The translations under genes were made by a program, and so were the position numbers. Shown here one piece after another: positions 43,359 to 52,191 of a stretch of 56,409 nucleotides of DNA. This DNA comes from Magnetococcales bacterium. Its GTDB lineage: Bacteria; Pseudomonadota; Magnetococcia; Magnetococcales; JADFWT01. Positions within the stretch are counted from its first letter, which is position 1. Each line of letters starts with the position of its first letter. Where the stretch lies: NCBI GenBank assembly GCA_015233785.1, contig JADFWT010000005.1:1-56409 (forward strand), given 5' to 3'. Under the pieces are notes generated by a model. It did no database searches. It saw only the letters and a list, made by a program, of their open reading frames with translations, and was not told the origin of the DNA.

Positions 43359-45293
43359 TTAGGCTGCCCTGGAGTCCGATTTAACCTCCTCGTATTCGGC
43401 CTCAACCACATGGTCATTGCTGGCTTCAGTCCCTGCCCCACATGTTCCAGAGGCGCATGAACCACCAGGTGATCCGGCTTGCTGAGCAGCAGAATCCTCA
43501 TAGATCACTTCGCCCAATTTCATGGAAGCCTGCGTCAGGGCCCGAGTCTTGGATTCGATGACCTCGGCATCGTCTCCATGCATCACCGATTTGAGCTCTG
43601 AGATGGCGGTTTTAATGGACTGCTTCACGTCACCGTCCAGTTTTTCAACGTGCTCTTTGAGGCTGCTTTCGGTGGCGTAGACCAGGGAATCCGCCTGATT
43701 GCGAGCATCGATCAACTTACGACGGCTGGCATCCTCATCGGCATGGCTTTCGGCATCTTGCACCATGCGTTCGATCTCCTGCTCGCTAAGCCCACCGGAG
43801 GCTTCGATACTAATCGATTGCTCCTTGCCGGTTCCCAGATCCTTGGCGGAGACTTGCACCAGACCGTTGGCGTCGATATCAAAGGTCACCTCAATCTGAG
43901 GCATGCCGCGCTGAGCCGGTGGAATCCCCTCAAGATTGAACTGGGCGAGCAGCTTGTTGTCGGAGAACATCTCCCGCTCCCCTTGGGCCACGCGCACCGT
44001 CACCGCAGGTTGATTATCCACCGCCGTGGAGAAGACCTGCGACTTCTTGGTGGGAATGGTGGTGTTCTTATCGATCAACCGAGTGAACACCTGCCCCATG
44101 GTCTCAATACCCAGTGAAAGCGGCGTCACATCCAGCAGCAGGACATCCTTAACCTCCCCTTGGAGAACCCCACCTTGAATGGCTGCACCGCTGGCCACCA
44201 CTTCGTCGGGATTGACCCCCTTGTTCGGCTCCTTGCCGAAGAACTCCGTCACCAGTTGCTGCACTTTTGGCATGCGGGTCATACCACCTACCAACACCAC
44301 TTCGTCTACCTGGGCAGTGGTTACTCCGGCATCCTTCAGTGCTGTTTGGCAGGGGGCCAATGTGCGCCGAATCAGCCCTTCCACCAGAGTCTCTAGCTGT
44401 GAACGGGAAAGGGTTAGATTAAGATGTTTTGGCCCGCTGGCATCTGCGGTAATGAACGGCAGATTGATATCGGTCTGTGTGGAGCTGGAGAGTTCGATCT
44501 TGGCTCGCTCTGCCCCCTCCTTGAGACGTTGCAGCGCCATGGTGTCACTTCTGAGATCGACGCCATTTTCCTTCTCGAACGCATCGGCCAGATGATCAAT
44601 GATCGCCTTGTCGAAATCTTCACCACCGAGGAAGGTATCGCCATTGGTGGCCTTGACCTCGAAGACACCATCACCGATTTCCAGGACGGAGACATCAAAG
44701 GTGCCTCCGCCCAGGTCGTAGACGGCAATGGTCTGTCCGCCCTTCTTGTCCAGACCATATGCCAGGGAAGCGGCCGTGGGCTCGTTGATAATGCGCAGGA
44801 CATTAAGACCGGCAATACGTCCGGCGTCCTTGGTAGCCTGCCGCTGGGCATCATTGAAGTAAGCCGGTACCGTGATCACTGCATCGGTCACCTTTTCACC
44901 CAGATGATCTTCGGCGGTCTGTTTCATCTTCTGCAACACCATGGCGGCGACTTCAGAGGGGCTGATCTTCCGTCCATTCGCTTCCACCCAGGCGTCGCCA
45001 TTGTCTGCTTTAACAATTTTGAATGGTACTTGATCCAGATCTTTTTGGGTCATGGGATCATCAAAACGACGACCAATCAGCCGCTTGATGGCAAAAAGGG
45101 TGTTGTCCGGGTTGGTGACCGCCTGCCGTTTAGCAGCTTGTCCCACCAAACGCTCTCCTTCCTTGGCGAACGCCACAAAGGATGGCGTGGTGCGAACGCC
45201 TTCACTGTTCTCGATCACCTTGGGTTCACCGCCTTCAATCACGGCCACGCAGGAATTGGTCGTTCCCAGGTCGATACCGATCACTTTTCCCAT
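43359..45293 (-). CDS. dnaK: Hsp70 chaperone DnaK
   Basis: 644 residues, normal length. The ATPase domain begins [20 protein letters not shown], with [19 protein letters not shown] and [18 protein letters not shown]. The substrate domain contains [11 protein letters not shown], and the tail ends [11 protein letters not shown]. The C-terminal linker has unusual cysteines ([11 protein letters not shown]). AGGAGG precedes the ATG. It is not followed by dnaJ or grpE, suggesting an accessory copy; the short J-protein gene opposite may be its partner. An RpoH-type promoter lies 141 bases upstream. Confidence 0.96.
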   Translation of the reverse strand: MGKVIGIDLGTTNSCVAVIEGGEPKVIENSEGVRTTPSFVAFAKEGERLVGQAAKRQAVTNPDNTLFAIKRLIGRRFDDPMTQKDLDQVPFKIVKADNGDAWVEANGRKISPSEVAAMVLQKMKQTAEDHLGEKVTDAVITVPAYFNDAQRQATKDAGRIAGLNVLRIINEPTAASLAYGLDKKGGQTIAVYDLGGGTFDVSVLEIGDGVFEVKATNGDTFLGGEDFDKAIIDHLADAFEKENGVDLRSDTMALQRLKEGAERAKIELSSSTQTDINLPFITADASGPKHLNLTLSRSQLETLVEGLIRRTLAPCQTALKDAGVTTAQVDEVVLVGGMTRMPKVQQLVTEFFGKEPNKGVNPDEVVASGAAIQGGVLQGEVKDVLLLDVTPLSLGIETMGQVFTRLIDKNTTIPTKKSQVFSTAVDNQPAVTVRVAQGEREMFSDNKLLAQFNLEGIPPAQRGMPQIEVTFDIDANGLVQVSAKDLGTGKEQSISIEASGGLSEQEIERMVQDAESHADEDASRRKLIDARNQADSLVYATESSLKEHVEKLDGDVKQSIKTAISELKSVMHGDDAEVIESKTRALTQASMKLGEVIYEDSAAQQAGSPGGSCASGTCGAGTEASNDHVVEAEYEEVKSDSRAA

Positions 45294-45401
45294 AATCAAC
45301 CTCCTTATCTAACTCGCACTGGAAATAGCACGTCACAACCTGGCTATTTCATTTCTGTCGATGGTTGGACATATCGATACAGACGTGATGTTCTCTTGGA
45401 T

Positions 45402-45641
45402 TCAGCACCATAAGAAGCCAACGTCAGTCTGGGATATAAGGTCGAAAAGCGGCTTTTCAAGAGGGGGGATGCATTTTTTTAAATGACACCACCACGCCAC
45501 GCTGTGCTCGGTGCCGGTACAGTTCGGTGAGCCACAGCGAATCTCACCACAAGCGGTGCATGTGTAGATTCGGCCCGGCCTGCAACCACAAGCCGGGCAT
45601 TTGAAATAATCAATGGATATGACGAAGGGTGACGGTAAAGG
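45402..45641 (-). other. Zinc-ribbon-like reading frame in phase with rpoH after its UGA stop
   Basis: Directly after the rpoH stop the same frame stays open for 79 codons. It encodes YFKCPACGCRPGRIYTCTAC, then GEIRCGSPNCTGTEHSVAWW, a convincing cysteine-paired zinc-ribbon pattern (about 45480-45603). There is no ATG, GTG or TTG before the cysteines; ATT at 45614 is the only rare-start candidate and has no ribosome site. It may be the remnant of a small gene, a stop-codon read-through extension of RpoH, or a fusion split by mutation. The last third overlaps the dnaK promoter and is probably not coding. Confidence 0.4.
45434..45461 (-). promoter_or_regulatory. RpoH-type heat-shock promoter of dnaK
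   Basis: Minus strand: CTTG (45461-45458), 17 bases, then CTTATAT (45440-45434), a full match to CTTG-N17-CYTATNT. It would give dnaK a leader of about 130 bases. It lies within the zinc-ribbon-like frame that follows rpoH. Confidence 0.78.
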
Positions 45642-46535
45642 TCAGGATCCAAGCACCAGATCACGTGCTTCCGGTTTTGTCTGGAAAAACGTACGCAGCT
45701 TCTCAAGTCCCCTTTTTTCAATTTGACGGATACGTTCCCTGCTCACAGAGAAACGTTTGGATAGGATGGCCAAGGTGGCGGGATCCTCTGCCAGAAGACG
45801 CTCGGAGATCACAACCTGTTCACGATCATTGAGGCGCTCCATCCCCTGTTGGATCAAAGACGCCATCAGCTCTTTCTGCTGCATGCTGAGCAGTTCATAC
45901 TCCTGATCGGGGCGTTGATCCTCAAGCAGGTGGATCATTTCACCGGCATCATCCAGAACCGGCTGGTTGAGCGATACATCACCACCGACCATCCGGTCAT
46001 CTACTTCCAGGATGGTTTCGGCATCGGTTCCGAATTTTTCTGCAAGCTCGGCCGCTTCGTCATAGTTGAGAGGAGCCGCAGAGGCTTTGGCTTGTCGAAG
46101 CTTGAAGAAGAGTTTGCGTTTGAGTTGGGTGGTGGCGATTTTGACCATCCGCCACGAGCGGAGAATAAAGTCGTGAATTGAAGCGCGAATCCACCAGATG
46201 GCATAGGTGGCCAGACGTGCACCACGTTTGGGATCAAACCGTTTGACGGCAACCATCAAACCCATAGCTCCTTCCTGGACCAGATCAGGAAGGCTTAATT
46301 TATAGTGGAGATATTCCCGAGCGGTTTTAAGAACCAGACGCAGGTAGGATTGAACCAGCTTGTGGGCGGCGTCCAGGTCATCACATTCCCTGTAACGCGT
46401 GGCAAGTTGAAACTCCTCTTCGGCAGACAGCATGGGAGCATTCATGGCCTGCTGAAAAAATGTTTGAAACCCGGAACTGTTGTCGAATGCAACAAGATCC
46501 GAAGAACGAGTAATGGCAACGGACGTAGTCGTCAT
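45642..46535 (-). CDS. rpoH: RNA polymerase heat-shock sigma factor RpoH (sigma-32)
   Basis: 297 residues. Region 2 is intact: LVLKTAREYLHYKLSLPDLV, then QEGAMGLMVAVKRFDPKRGA and LATYAIWWIRASIHDFILRS, with the RpoH box-like QLKRKLFFKLRQAKA. Region 4 has FSVSRERIRQIEKRGLEKLR, the -35-reading helix. The ATG at 46535 has GGAG upstream. It lies 348 bases upstream of dnaK and is read in the same direction. With matching promoters on neighbouring genes it probably drives this island, perhaps as a second RpoH in the genome. Confidence 0.94.
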   Translation of the reverse strand: MTTTSVAITRSSDLVAFDNSSGFQTFFQQAMNAPMLSAEEEFQLATRYRECDDLDAAHKLVQSYLRLVLKTAREYLHYKLSLPDLVQEGAMGLMVAVKRFDPKRGARLATYAIWWIRASIHDFILRSWRMVKIATTQLKRKLFFKLRQAKASAAPLNYDEAAELAEKFGTDAETILEVDDRMVGGDVSLNQPVLDDAGEMIHLLEDQRPDQEYELLSMQQKELMASLIQQGMERLNDREQVVISERLLAEDPATLAILSKRFSVSRERIRQIEKRGLEKLRTFFQTKPEARDLVLGS

Positions 46536-46660
46536 CAAAGGCTCTCCGTATTAGCTAATATCCCATAAATGTCCTTTCTGGGGTGAAGCGTCCAGTACGC
46601 TCCCTCCATAGATATTGGATAACGATCTTTTTGGTCGGTTTCAAGAGAATTATGAATTTT

Positions 46661-47451
46661 TTACATCATCCCGCCATTGAACCGGTACAGCATCCGACGG
46701 GTTAGTGGAGAATCATATAAACGGCCATGACGAGGCAGAATTTTTGCTCTACCCATCGGATAAGCCGGTCTCATCATTGGATAGGCAGGAGAAACGATTT
46801 CTGGTGCTTTGGTTAATTCCAGGAGCCTTTTAATCCGCTCTCCAGTATTGGGATGGGTACGCAGCCAATCTGAGTTTCCAGGGGCACCCACGGGAAACAG
46901 AATCCGGTTCCAGAGACTCCGTTTGGGCTGTTCAATTTTCCTCAAGGCAGAGGCCAGCCCCTGGGGATCTCCGGTCAGGGTGGCCGCATCCAGGTCAGCT
47001 TGGAACTCCCGAGTGCGAGAGAGCGCCAATTGCAGCAGAACACTCACACTTGGTGCAGCCAGCAGAATTCCAAAAGCAATCCAGGACAGGGTTGCCTCAT
47101 TCAGATACATGATAGGCAGCATCAACAAGAAAAGAATCTGGCCCAGCGTTGACCATGCAAGGGTTAGCCGACGAAACAGATCGGCAAGCGTCATCACGCG
47201 GGTATCGCCATTTTTGATATGGCTGATCTCATGGGCGAGTACACCGGTCAGTTCCCTTCTGTCGAGCCTCTGCAACACCCCCCCCCAGAGCGCCACCAGA
47301 CGCCATCCTCACCTGCCAGCATCCAGCCCATAAGAGCCGCCATGCTTCCAAACAGCAACACGGTTTGAGTTGCATTGGCAAATTTCCGGGTCAAGGCCCT
47401 CTCTTTATCAATGGCCCTAACCTTATTAATCGTATGTGTCCATCCGAACAT
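46661..47451 (-). pseudogene. M48 zinc protease (HtpX-like), broken by deletion and frameshift
   Basis: The N-terminal frame (47248-47451) gives a membrane segment TVLLFGSMAALMGWMLAGED. The C-terminal frame (46661 to about 47296) gives LVALWGGVLQRLDRRELTGV, the zinc site VLAHEISHIKNGD and SRTREFQADLDAATLT. Between them about 60 residues usual for the family are missing and the frame changes near 47290, next to a run of nine G. The zinc ligands survive but the N-terminal half of the protease domain does not. Confidence 0.75.
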
Positions 47452-47471
47452 GGCGTCCTCCTTTAATCATC

Positions 47472-47500
47472 AGGTAGGTGTTTCGGATGATATTTTCAAG
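47472..47500 (-). promoter_or_regulatory. RpoH-like promoter upstream of the broken M48 gene (one mismatch)
   Basis: Minus strand CTTG (47500-47497), 18 bases, then CCTACCT (47478-47472). One base differs from CYTATNT and the spacer is 18 rather than 17. It lies about 20 bases before the pseudogene start, suggesting the protease was once part of the same heat-shock regulon. Confidence 0.5.
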
Positions 47501-47514
47501 TGGTCGAGGGATAA

Positions 47515-47764
47515 TCAACGTCCTCCCAAAACGACCGATAGGGTTTGTTGTGCTCCTTGCCTCCAATTCGACGTCACGATAACTGTCTTGAACAGAGCAA
47601 TGGTGTTTTGTTCATCTTCAGCCAGATTACCCCGCGCCGTGACGAGGCGGGGGGGCCGACATCTGGGCAAGAAAATGGTAACTCACAGGGCGGAACTAGA
47701 GCGCAAGGAGAGCCAGCCCTATCACCAGGAGGCTGGTGTTGAACGATGTTCGTCGAATGATCAT
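47515..47764 (-). pseudogene. N-terminal remnant of an HtrA-type serine protease
   Basis: An ATG at 47764 begins a signal-anchor sequence (SFNTSLLVIGLALLAL) that stops after 22 residues. Downstream in another frame ARGNLAEDEQNTIALFK (about 47590-47637) matches the region just before the protease domain in one group of HtrA/Deg proteins. The catalytic domain is missing. It lies 1.3 kb from an intact DegP-like gene of a different subgroup. Confidence 0.5.
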
Positions 47765-47849
47765 GACGCTTCTTTCTTTTTTGGAAAATGCAGATATTTA
47801 TATAACAATTTCATTTGTATACATATCTATAAAAAAATTGCTCCACACT

Positions 47850-47877
47850 CTTGAAACCTCAGAATCAGGTCCTATAT
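47850..47877 (+). promoter_or_regulatory. RpoH-type heat-shock promoter of hsp20
   Basis: CTTG (47850-47853), 17 bases, then CCTATAT (47871-47877), a full match to CTTG-N17-CYTATNT. It is 70 bases before the hsp20 start at 47947, nearly the same distance as at the other hsp20 gene. Confidence 0.78.
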
Positions 47878-47946
47878 CTATGCTCAGGGAGGCCGCCTAA
47901 ATCGGCTTAGATCATTTAAGCATCACATGAATTACAGGAGGTCAAA

Positions 47947-48384
47947 ATGTCTACCATCGCTACCTATGATCCCTTTCGGAACTTTCGTTCACTCCAGCAT
48001 GAAATTAACCGTCTTTTTGATCGGGATGTGGAAGACTCAACCGGACAAATGGCGGCTTGGCCTATGCGGGTTGATATCCGGGAAGATGAGAACCAGATCA
48101 TGATCCAGGCCGATGTGCCCGGCATGACGCAAGAAGATATCAAGGTCAACGTTGACAACGGCCAACTGACCATCTCAGGCGAGCGCAAGTTTACCGATAT
48201 TGAGAACAAAGACAGCTATCACCGGATTGAGCGGCCTTATGGACATTTCAGCCGCTCGTTCCAGCTGCCTAACACGACGGATACCTCGCATATCAGCGCC
48301 TCTTACAATAACGGGGTATTGGTCGTGATCTTGCCCAAGCTGGAAGAGGCCAAGCCTCGAGCTATCGAAGTCAAGGTCAACTGA
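47947..48384 (+). CDS. Hsp20 small heat-shock protein
   Basis: 145 residues, standard class A Hsp20. N-terminal DPFRNFRSLQHEINRLFD, alpha-crystallin domain from MRVDIREDENQIMIQADVPG to NNGVLVVILPKLEEAKPRAI. It binds unfolding proteins as an ATP-independent holdase. AGGAGG precedes the ATG. A full RpoH-type promoter lies upstream and a strong hairpin downstream, so it is probably transcribed alone. Confidence 0.92.
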   Translation: MSTIATYDPFRNFRSLQHEINRLFDRDVEDSTGQMAAWPMRVDIREDENQIMIQADVPGMTQEDIKVNVDNGQLTISGERKFTDIENKDSYHRIERPYGHFSRSFQLPNTTDTSHISASYNNGVLVVILPKLEEAKPRAIEVKVN

Positions 48385-48438
48385 TGAGGACCGGGGAGCT
48401 TTCGACTTCCCAATCCTCGACTACTCTCTCTTTTGCAC

Positions 48439-48477
48439 GAATGGATCAACGCCTGAGTATTTGGCGTTGATCCATTC
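48439..48477. terminator. Strong hairpin after hsp20, terminator-like without U-tract
   Basis: A perfect 15-base inverted repeat (GAATGGATCAACGCC / its complement) with a nine-base loop, 54 bases after the hsp20 stop. No T-run follows on either strand, so it may act as an RNA 3' end stabiliser or a protein-binding site rather than a classical terminator. Confidence 0.55.
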
Positions 48478-48577
48478 AAACAAAAATATAACATAAGGCA
48501 CACTTTAGTCTTGCCGCGCATACTCCTGTGATCCGGCAGCCGTCGCTTTGTGTCTTGATCAGTTGGAGGGTCGAACC

Positions 48578-49030
48578 ATGGAGACGATTTCTGGTGTAAT
48601 CGCGGGTTTCTCCTTCGAGAGAATGTTGAGAAGCAGATGGTTTCTTTTGATCGGGAAGATCATGACCGCTCCTGTCATTTGGTCCATTTTTATACCGTTG
48701 GCTCTGTTGGATCTGATGGCGACTCTATACCAATCCATCTGTTTTCCTATTTACGGCCTACCCTTGGTGAACAGGTCTGAGTACATCATCATTGATAGAC
48801 ACAAGCTCTCTTATCTTGATTTGATTGAAAAGTTGAACTGTGTCTATTGTGGATATGGCAATGGTGTATTGTCTTATGTTCAAGAAATTGCAGGACGAAC
48901 TGAACAATATTGGTGCCCTATAAAGCACAGGAAAGAATCAACAAAAGATCATCGATATTATAATGGTTTCTCAGAATATGGAGATGAAGCGTCCTATAGA
49001 AAAGAAATTCAAGATCAGGAGGTGATGTGA
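48578..49030 (+). CDS. Membrane protein with cysteine cluster, unknown function
   Basis: 150 residues. A helix pair lies at about 20-60 (WFLLIGKIMTAPVIWSIFIP). It is followed by a soluble part with VYCGYGNGVLSYVQEIAG and EQYWCPIKH; the Cys residues (C-x-x-C, then W-C-P) could bind a metal or form disulfides. I recall similar proteins near stress-resistance genes but cannot name a family. GGAGG precedes the ATG. It overlaps the DegP-like gene by one base (TGATG), so the two are probably translated together. Confidence 0.65.
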   Translation: METISGVIAGFSFERMLRSRWFLLIGKIMTAPVIWSIFIPLALLDLMATLYQSICFPIYGLPLVNRSEYIIIDRHKLSYLDLIEKLNCVYCGYGNGVLSYVQEIAGRTEQYWCPIKHRKESTKDHRYYNGFSEYGDEASYRKEIQDQEVM

Positions 49031-50622
49031 TGATATGGAATAGCATCATGGTATCAGATTTTAATGCTCCTTCTGTATTGGTGCTCGCTATGATGTTCGC
49101 TTTTTCTGCGCTTTTACTCTACGTGGTGATGAGACTTTCATCACAACAAGAGCATCCAGATAAATATGAGCCTAAATATGTTCCTGTACGTTTGATTGCT
49201 AAACGTTACAAACGTAAAGGATCTCTGCGCTCTTTTACGCCGATGATGTGCATTGTGGTGCTTGCATGTTCTTTGTTTACATCGGAATTGATGGCGCGTC
49301 CTACGCCTGACCTGACTGGGATTGTGGAGAATCTAAAACCAGTGGTGGTCAATATTCACACCAGTAAAAAGATTCGCAGTGGACAAGCTGATATTCCCAT
49401 CAATCCTTTCAGGAACAGTCCGTTTGAGGAGTTCTTCAAGCCCTTTTTGGATCAAATGCCGCAGCGAGAGCACCAAACCCGCAACATGGGGTCCGGCTTT
49501 ATTATCGATCGTGATGGCTACATCTTGACCAATCATCACGTCATCGAAGGCGCAGATGAAATCAAGGTGCGTCTGGCGGATGAGCGAGAGTTCAAGGCGC
49601 GCATCATCGGCAGTGACCCAAAAACCGATTTAGCTCTGATTCGGATTGATTCAGAACATAAGCTTCCGGTCGCCCAACTCGGAGATTCTGACGCCATAAA
49701 GGTCGGGGCATGGGTGGTCGCTATCGGCAATCCATTTGGCCTTGAAGCAACGGTCACCACCGGCATTATTTCCGCCAAGGGCAGATCTATCGGTAGCGGG
49801 CCTTATGACGACTTTTTGCAGACCGATGCGGCGATCAATCCAGGAAATTCCGGCGGTCCACTTTTTGATCTACAAGGCCGTGTCGTGGGCATCAATACCG
49901 CTATTTTTTCGCGATCAGGCGGCTATATGGGTATAGGTTTCGCCATACCAGTCAATATGGCTAAAAGTGTGGTGTCACAGCTCAAAACATCCGGGCATGT
50001 CACGCGTGGATGGATTGGCATCAGCATTCAGAACGTCACGGCCGAGTTGGCTTCTGCCTTGGGTCTGGATGAGCCGCAAGGGGCATTGATTGCCCAGATC
50101 GTAGAAGATGGGCCAGCTGCCCAGGCAGGACTAGAGGCTGGTGATGTCATTCTCTCATTCAACGGTAAAAACGTACGCAAGATGCGTGATCTACCCGCCA
50201 TTGTTGCAACCACAGAGGTCGGCATTCGGGCTTCGATGCGCATATTGCGTGATAGCCGGGAAAAGAGCCTTCGCATCAAAGTGGCAGAAATGCCTTCAGA
50301 AGAGATGGAAGTGGCGCATAGGAGTGAAGCGCCCCACTCAGATCCGCTCGATTTAACAATTCAAGAGCTGACCCAAAAGATGCGTCGTCAAATGGAGATT
50401 GGGAGGCAGATTGAAGGGGTTGTGGTCGTAGCCGTAGAGAGCGGTTCACCAGCAGCCAAGGCTGGCATTCGCAGTGGAGATATTGTTTTGAGTCTGAACA
50501 GAAAACCAATCGATTCACGGCGGAGGTACGCTAAGTTGGTGAAACGCCTGAGGAAGGAAAAAACGATCCTGGCCAAGGTGCTTCGGGATGGTGATCCACT
50601 GTTTGTGGCGCTGAATCCCTAG
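49030..50622 (+). CDS. DegP/HtrA-family periplasmic serine protease with extended N-terminus
   Basis: 530 residues. The catalytic triad is visible: His in TNHHVIEGADE, Asp in DPKTDLALIRI, Ser in NPGNSGGPL. Two PDZ domains follow (about 340-420 and 450-525). The N-terminus is unusual: a first helix (VLVLAMMFAFSALLLYVVM), a basic linker, then a second hydrophobic segment (MMCIVVLACSLFTSELMA) that resembles the normal signal peptide. It may therefore be tethered twice or be a fusion of a small membrane gene to degP. AGGAGG precedes the ATG. It degrades or refolds damaged envelope proteins. Confidence 0.9.
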   Translation: MIWNSIMVSDFNAPSVLVLAMMFAFSALLLYVVMRLSSQQEHPDKYEPKYVPVRLIAKRYKRKGSLRSFTPMMCIVVLACSLFTSELMARPTPDLTGIVENLKPVVVNIHTSKKIRSGQADIPINPFRNSPFEEFFKPFLDQMPQREHQTRNMGSGFIIDRDGYILTNHHVIEGADEIKVRLADEREFKARIIGSDPKTDLALIRIDSEHKLPVAQLGDSDAIKVGAWVVAIGNPFGLEATVTTGIISAKGRSIGSGPYDDFLQTDAAINPGNSGGPLFDLQGRVVGINTAIFSRSGGYMGIGFAIPVNMAKSVVSQLKTSGHVTRGWIGISIQNVTAELASALGLDEPQGALIAQIVEDGPAAQAGLEAGDVILSFNGKNVRKMRDLPAIVATTEVGIRASMRILRDSREKSLRIKVAEMPSEEMEVAHRSEAPHSDPLDLTIQELTQKMRRQMEIGRQIEGVVVVAVESGSPAAKAGIRSGDIVLSLNRKPIDSRRRYAKLVKRLRKEKTILAKVLRDGDPLFVALNP

Positions 50623-50679
50623 CCATGACCAGATCTCCATCCAATCTTCCTGCAGAGTCGAAAAGACGGAGGGACAAAC

Positions 50680-51183
50680 ATGAGCACGCACTGGAACAGT
50701 CAAAAATGGCGAGATTCTCCTCATCTCAAATGGGGGATCAGAACCGTTATTCTATCTCTGTTGGCCATCATTGCCGTTCAGGGATGGGTTATACACGGAC
50801 AATCTTCTTCAAAGCATACACCAGAAGTTCAATCCACCATGCACACACCTTATGGGGTGAGTTCCATAAGCGGTTTTGAGGTGCAGGTGGAACCAGATCA
50901 GGTTGTGATCAGCGGCAAGGTTCCCAATACGGTCCTGTCAGACCTCCAGGTGAATGTGCAAGATGGTCAGCTTGTCATAGACTATGAGGGCCATCAACGT
51001 GATGACATGTCCCATAACAGGGACAAGTTTGGAGGGTACGTCGTTCGTCAACGGAGTTTCAGCAGTCGTTTTAATAAAGCAATTACACTACCGGATGATA
51101 TTGATCCAACCAATATGAAAACTGAGATTGAAGATGGCGTTCTGACCGTCCAGATTCCAAGAACACGCCATCCAGTCTCATAG
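50680..51183 (+). CDS. Membrane-anchored Hsp20-like protein (periplasmic alpha-crystallin domain)
   Basis: 167 residues. A basic start is followed by one helix ([17 protein letters not shown], about 22-38) and then a degenerate alpha-crystallin domain: [60 protein letters not shown]. Positive residues before the helix predict the domain faces the periplasm. It follows the DegP-like gene by 57 bases with GGAGGG upstream, suggesting a protease/holdase pair in the envelope. Most Hsp20 proteins are cytosolic, so this location is unusual. Confidence 0.82.
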   Translation: MSTHWNSQKWRDSPHLKWGIRTVILSLLAIIAVQGWVIHGQSSSKHTPEVQSTMHTPYGVSSISGFEVQVEPDQVVISGKVPNTVLSDLQVNVQDGQLVIDYEGHQRDDMSHNRDKFGGYVVRQRSFSSRFNKAITLPDDIDPTNMKTEIEDGVLTVQIPRTRHPVS

Positions 51184-51259
51184 ATCTGATTGAGGAGTGG
51201 CCGTGATGCCTGCCCCAACGCAACGTAGCTCATTGGTCCTGAAACACGCCCGATTTGAA

Positions 51260-51609
51260 CTGTTGCGTACGGGAATCGGCATTTCCGGTGAGAAGCAGCG
51301 ACTCATCTTCGAACCATTCAAACAGGGAGATGTCTCTATTGGACGACAATTCGGCGGCACCGGTCTTGAGTTGGCCATCTGTCGCAATTGTCTGAACAGA
51401 TGGGTGATTCGATCTCCGTGGTAAGTGAGCATGGGCGGGCAAGAACGCCCATTCTGGCTTTGACGGCCCACGCCATGCGTGAATATCAGGAGAGAAGTCT
51501 TTCAGCCGGGTGCGATGGACACCTGAGCAAACCGATCCATCGAAATCAGCTCATCGAATCTGTTCAAACGCACCTCGAATGGCAAAATGAATCAACCGAG
51601 GCAGCTTGA
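51260..51609 (+). pseudogene. Hybrid histidine kinase remnant (HATPase end fused to receiver end)
   Basis: The first part reads [20 protein letters not shown] with [13 protein letters not shown], the ATP-lid and G2 box of a histidine kinase. Near 51395 the frame changes ([15 protein letters not shown]). This runs directly into [20 protein letters not shown] and GCDGHLSKPIHRNQLIES, the C-terminal half of a receiver domain with the conserved Lys. The start of the receiver, including its phospho-Asp, is deleted, so it cannot signal. Confidence 0.8.
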
Positions 51610-52191
51610 ATCTGTAAAACGCGTGTTATGGCACTGGGAAATGGCTTGAATAGGGGCCGTTTTTGCCATCCAGATCAAAGCTGTTGAACAGGACGTTTAT
51701 TAAAAGAGTGGATCCGGGCCAGATAATGGCCCGGATCGCGGTTGAGGTGTGCATGGAGAGAGAGACCCCTTCTTGGAATGGCGCATGTCCCAGTCCGGTG
51801 TTGCCCAGACTCTTGCGTTCAAGTCGCTCTATCATCAATTCCTAGGGTTCAACTTGTGCCGAACCGATGACACCGCTTCCCAAGATACAAGGGTCGATAT
51901 ATATAGATGGGAGGCCATTACGGGGGAAATTGGCACCTCCCATCGTTATTCTATATATGTGGATGGGAAATGGTGATTTCAAGAGGTTGTGGTACATTTT
52001 TTTTGTATAGGTGCCAGCTCCCAGTAAAATGGATGAAGCTCATTATACCTCTTCAACCCACTTGAAACAGCGAGGAGCCTGTTTTTCGTGAGACAAACTT
52101 ATCGAGATGTACGTTTCAATTATACCACTACAGTCCCGCCATATGGCGCTTACCTACGGCGGCGTGTACTTTAATGGAGATGGTAGATTGA
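51610..52191. other. Intergenic region with one imperfect palindrome
   Basis: About 580 bases with no convincing gene. It contains the palindrome annotated separately and a T-rich stretch near 52000. The downstream TPR gene has GGAGATGG about 12 bases before its start; its promoter probably lies in 52000-52170 but no clear boxes were seen. Confidence 0.5.
51899..51958. repeat. Interrupted inverted repeat
   Basis: GATGGGAGG (51906-51914) pairs with CCTCCCATC (51936-51944) around a 21-base loop. The outer ATATATAG (51899-51906) can pair with CTATATAT (51951-51958) across a six-base bulge. It could be a cruciform, a regulator site or the edge of a small mobile repeat. No matching copy was noticed in the window. 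Confidence 0.55.

Noticed and set aside
44424-45413. 329-codon plus-strand frame opposite dnaK
   Set aside because: Antisense to one of the most conserved proteins; such long antisense frames over dnaK are a well-known artefact.
46618-46645. RpoH-type promoter for rpoH itself (minus strand CTTG with GTTATCC)
   Set aside because: Two fixed positions of the -10 box do not fit, so autoregulation cannot be claimed from sequence.
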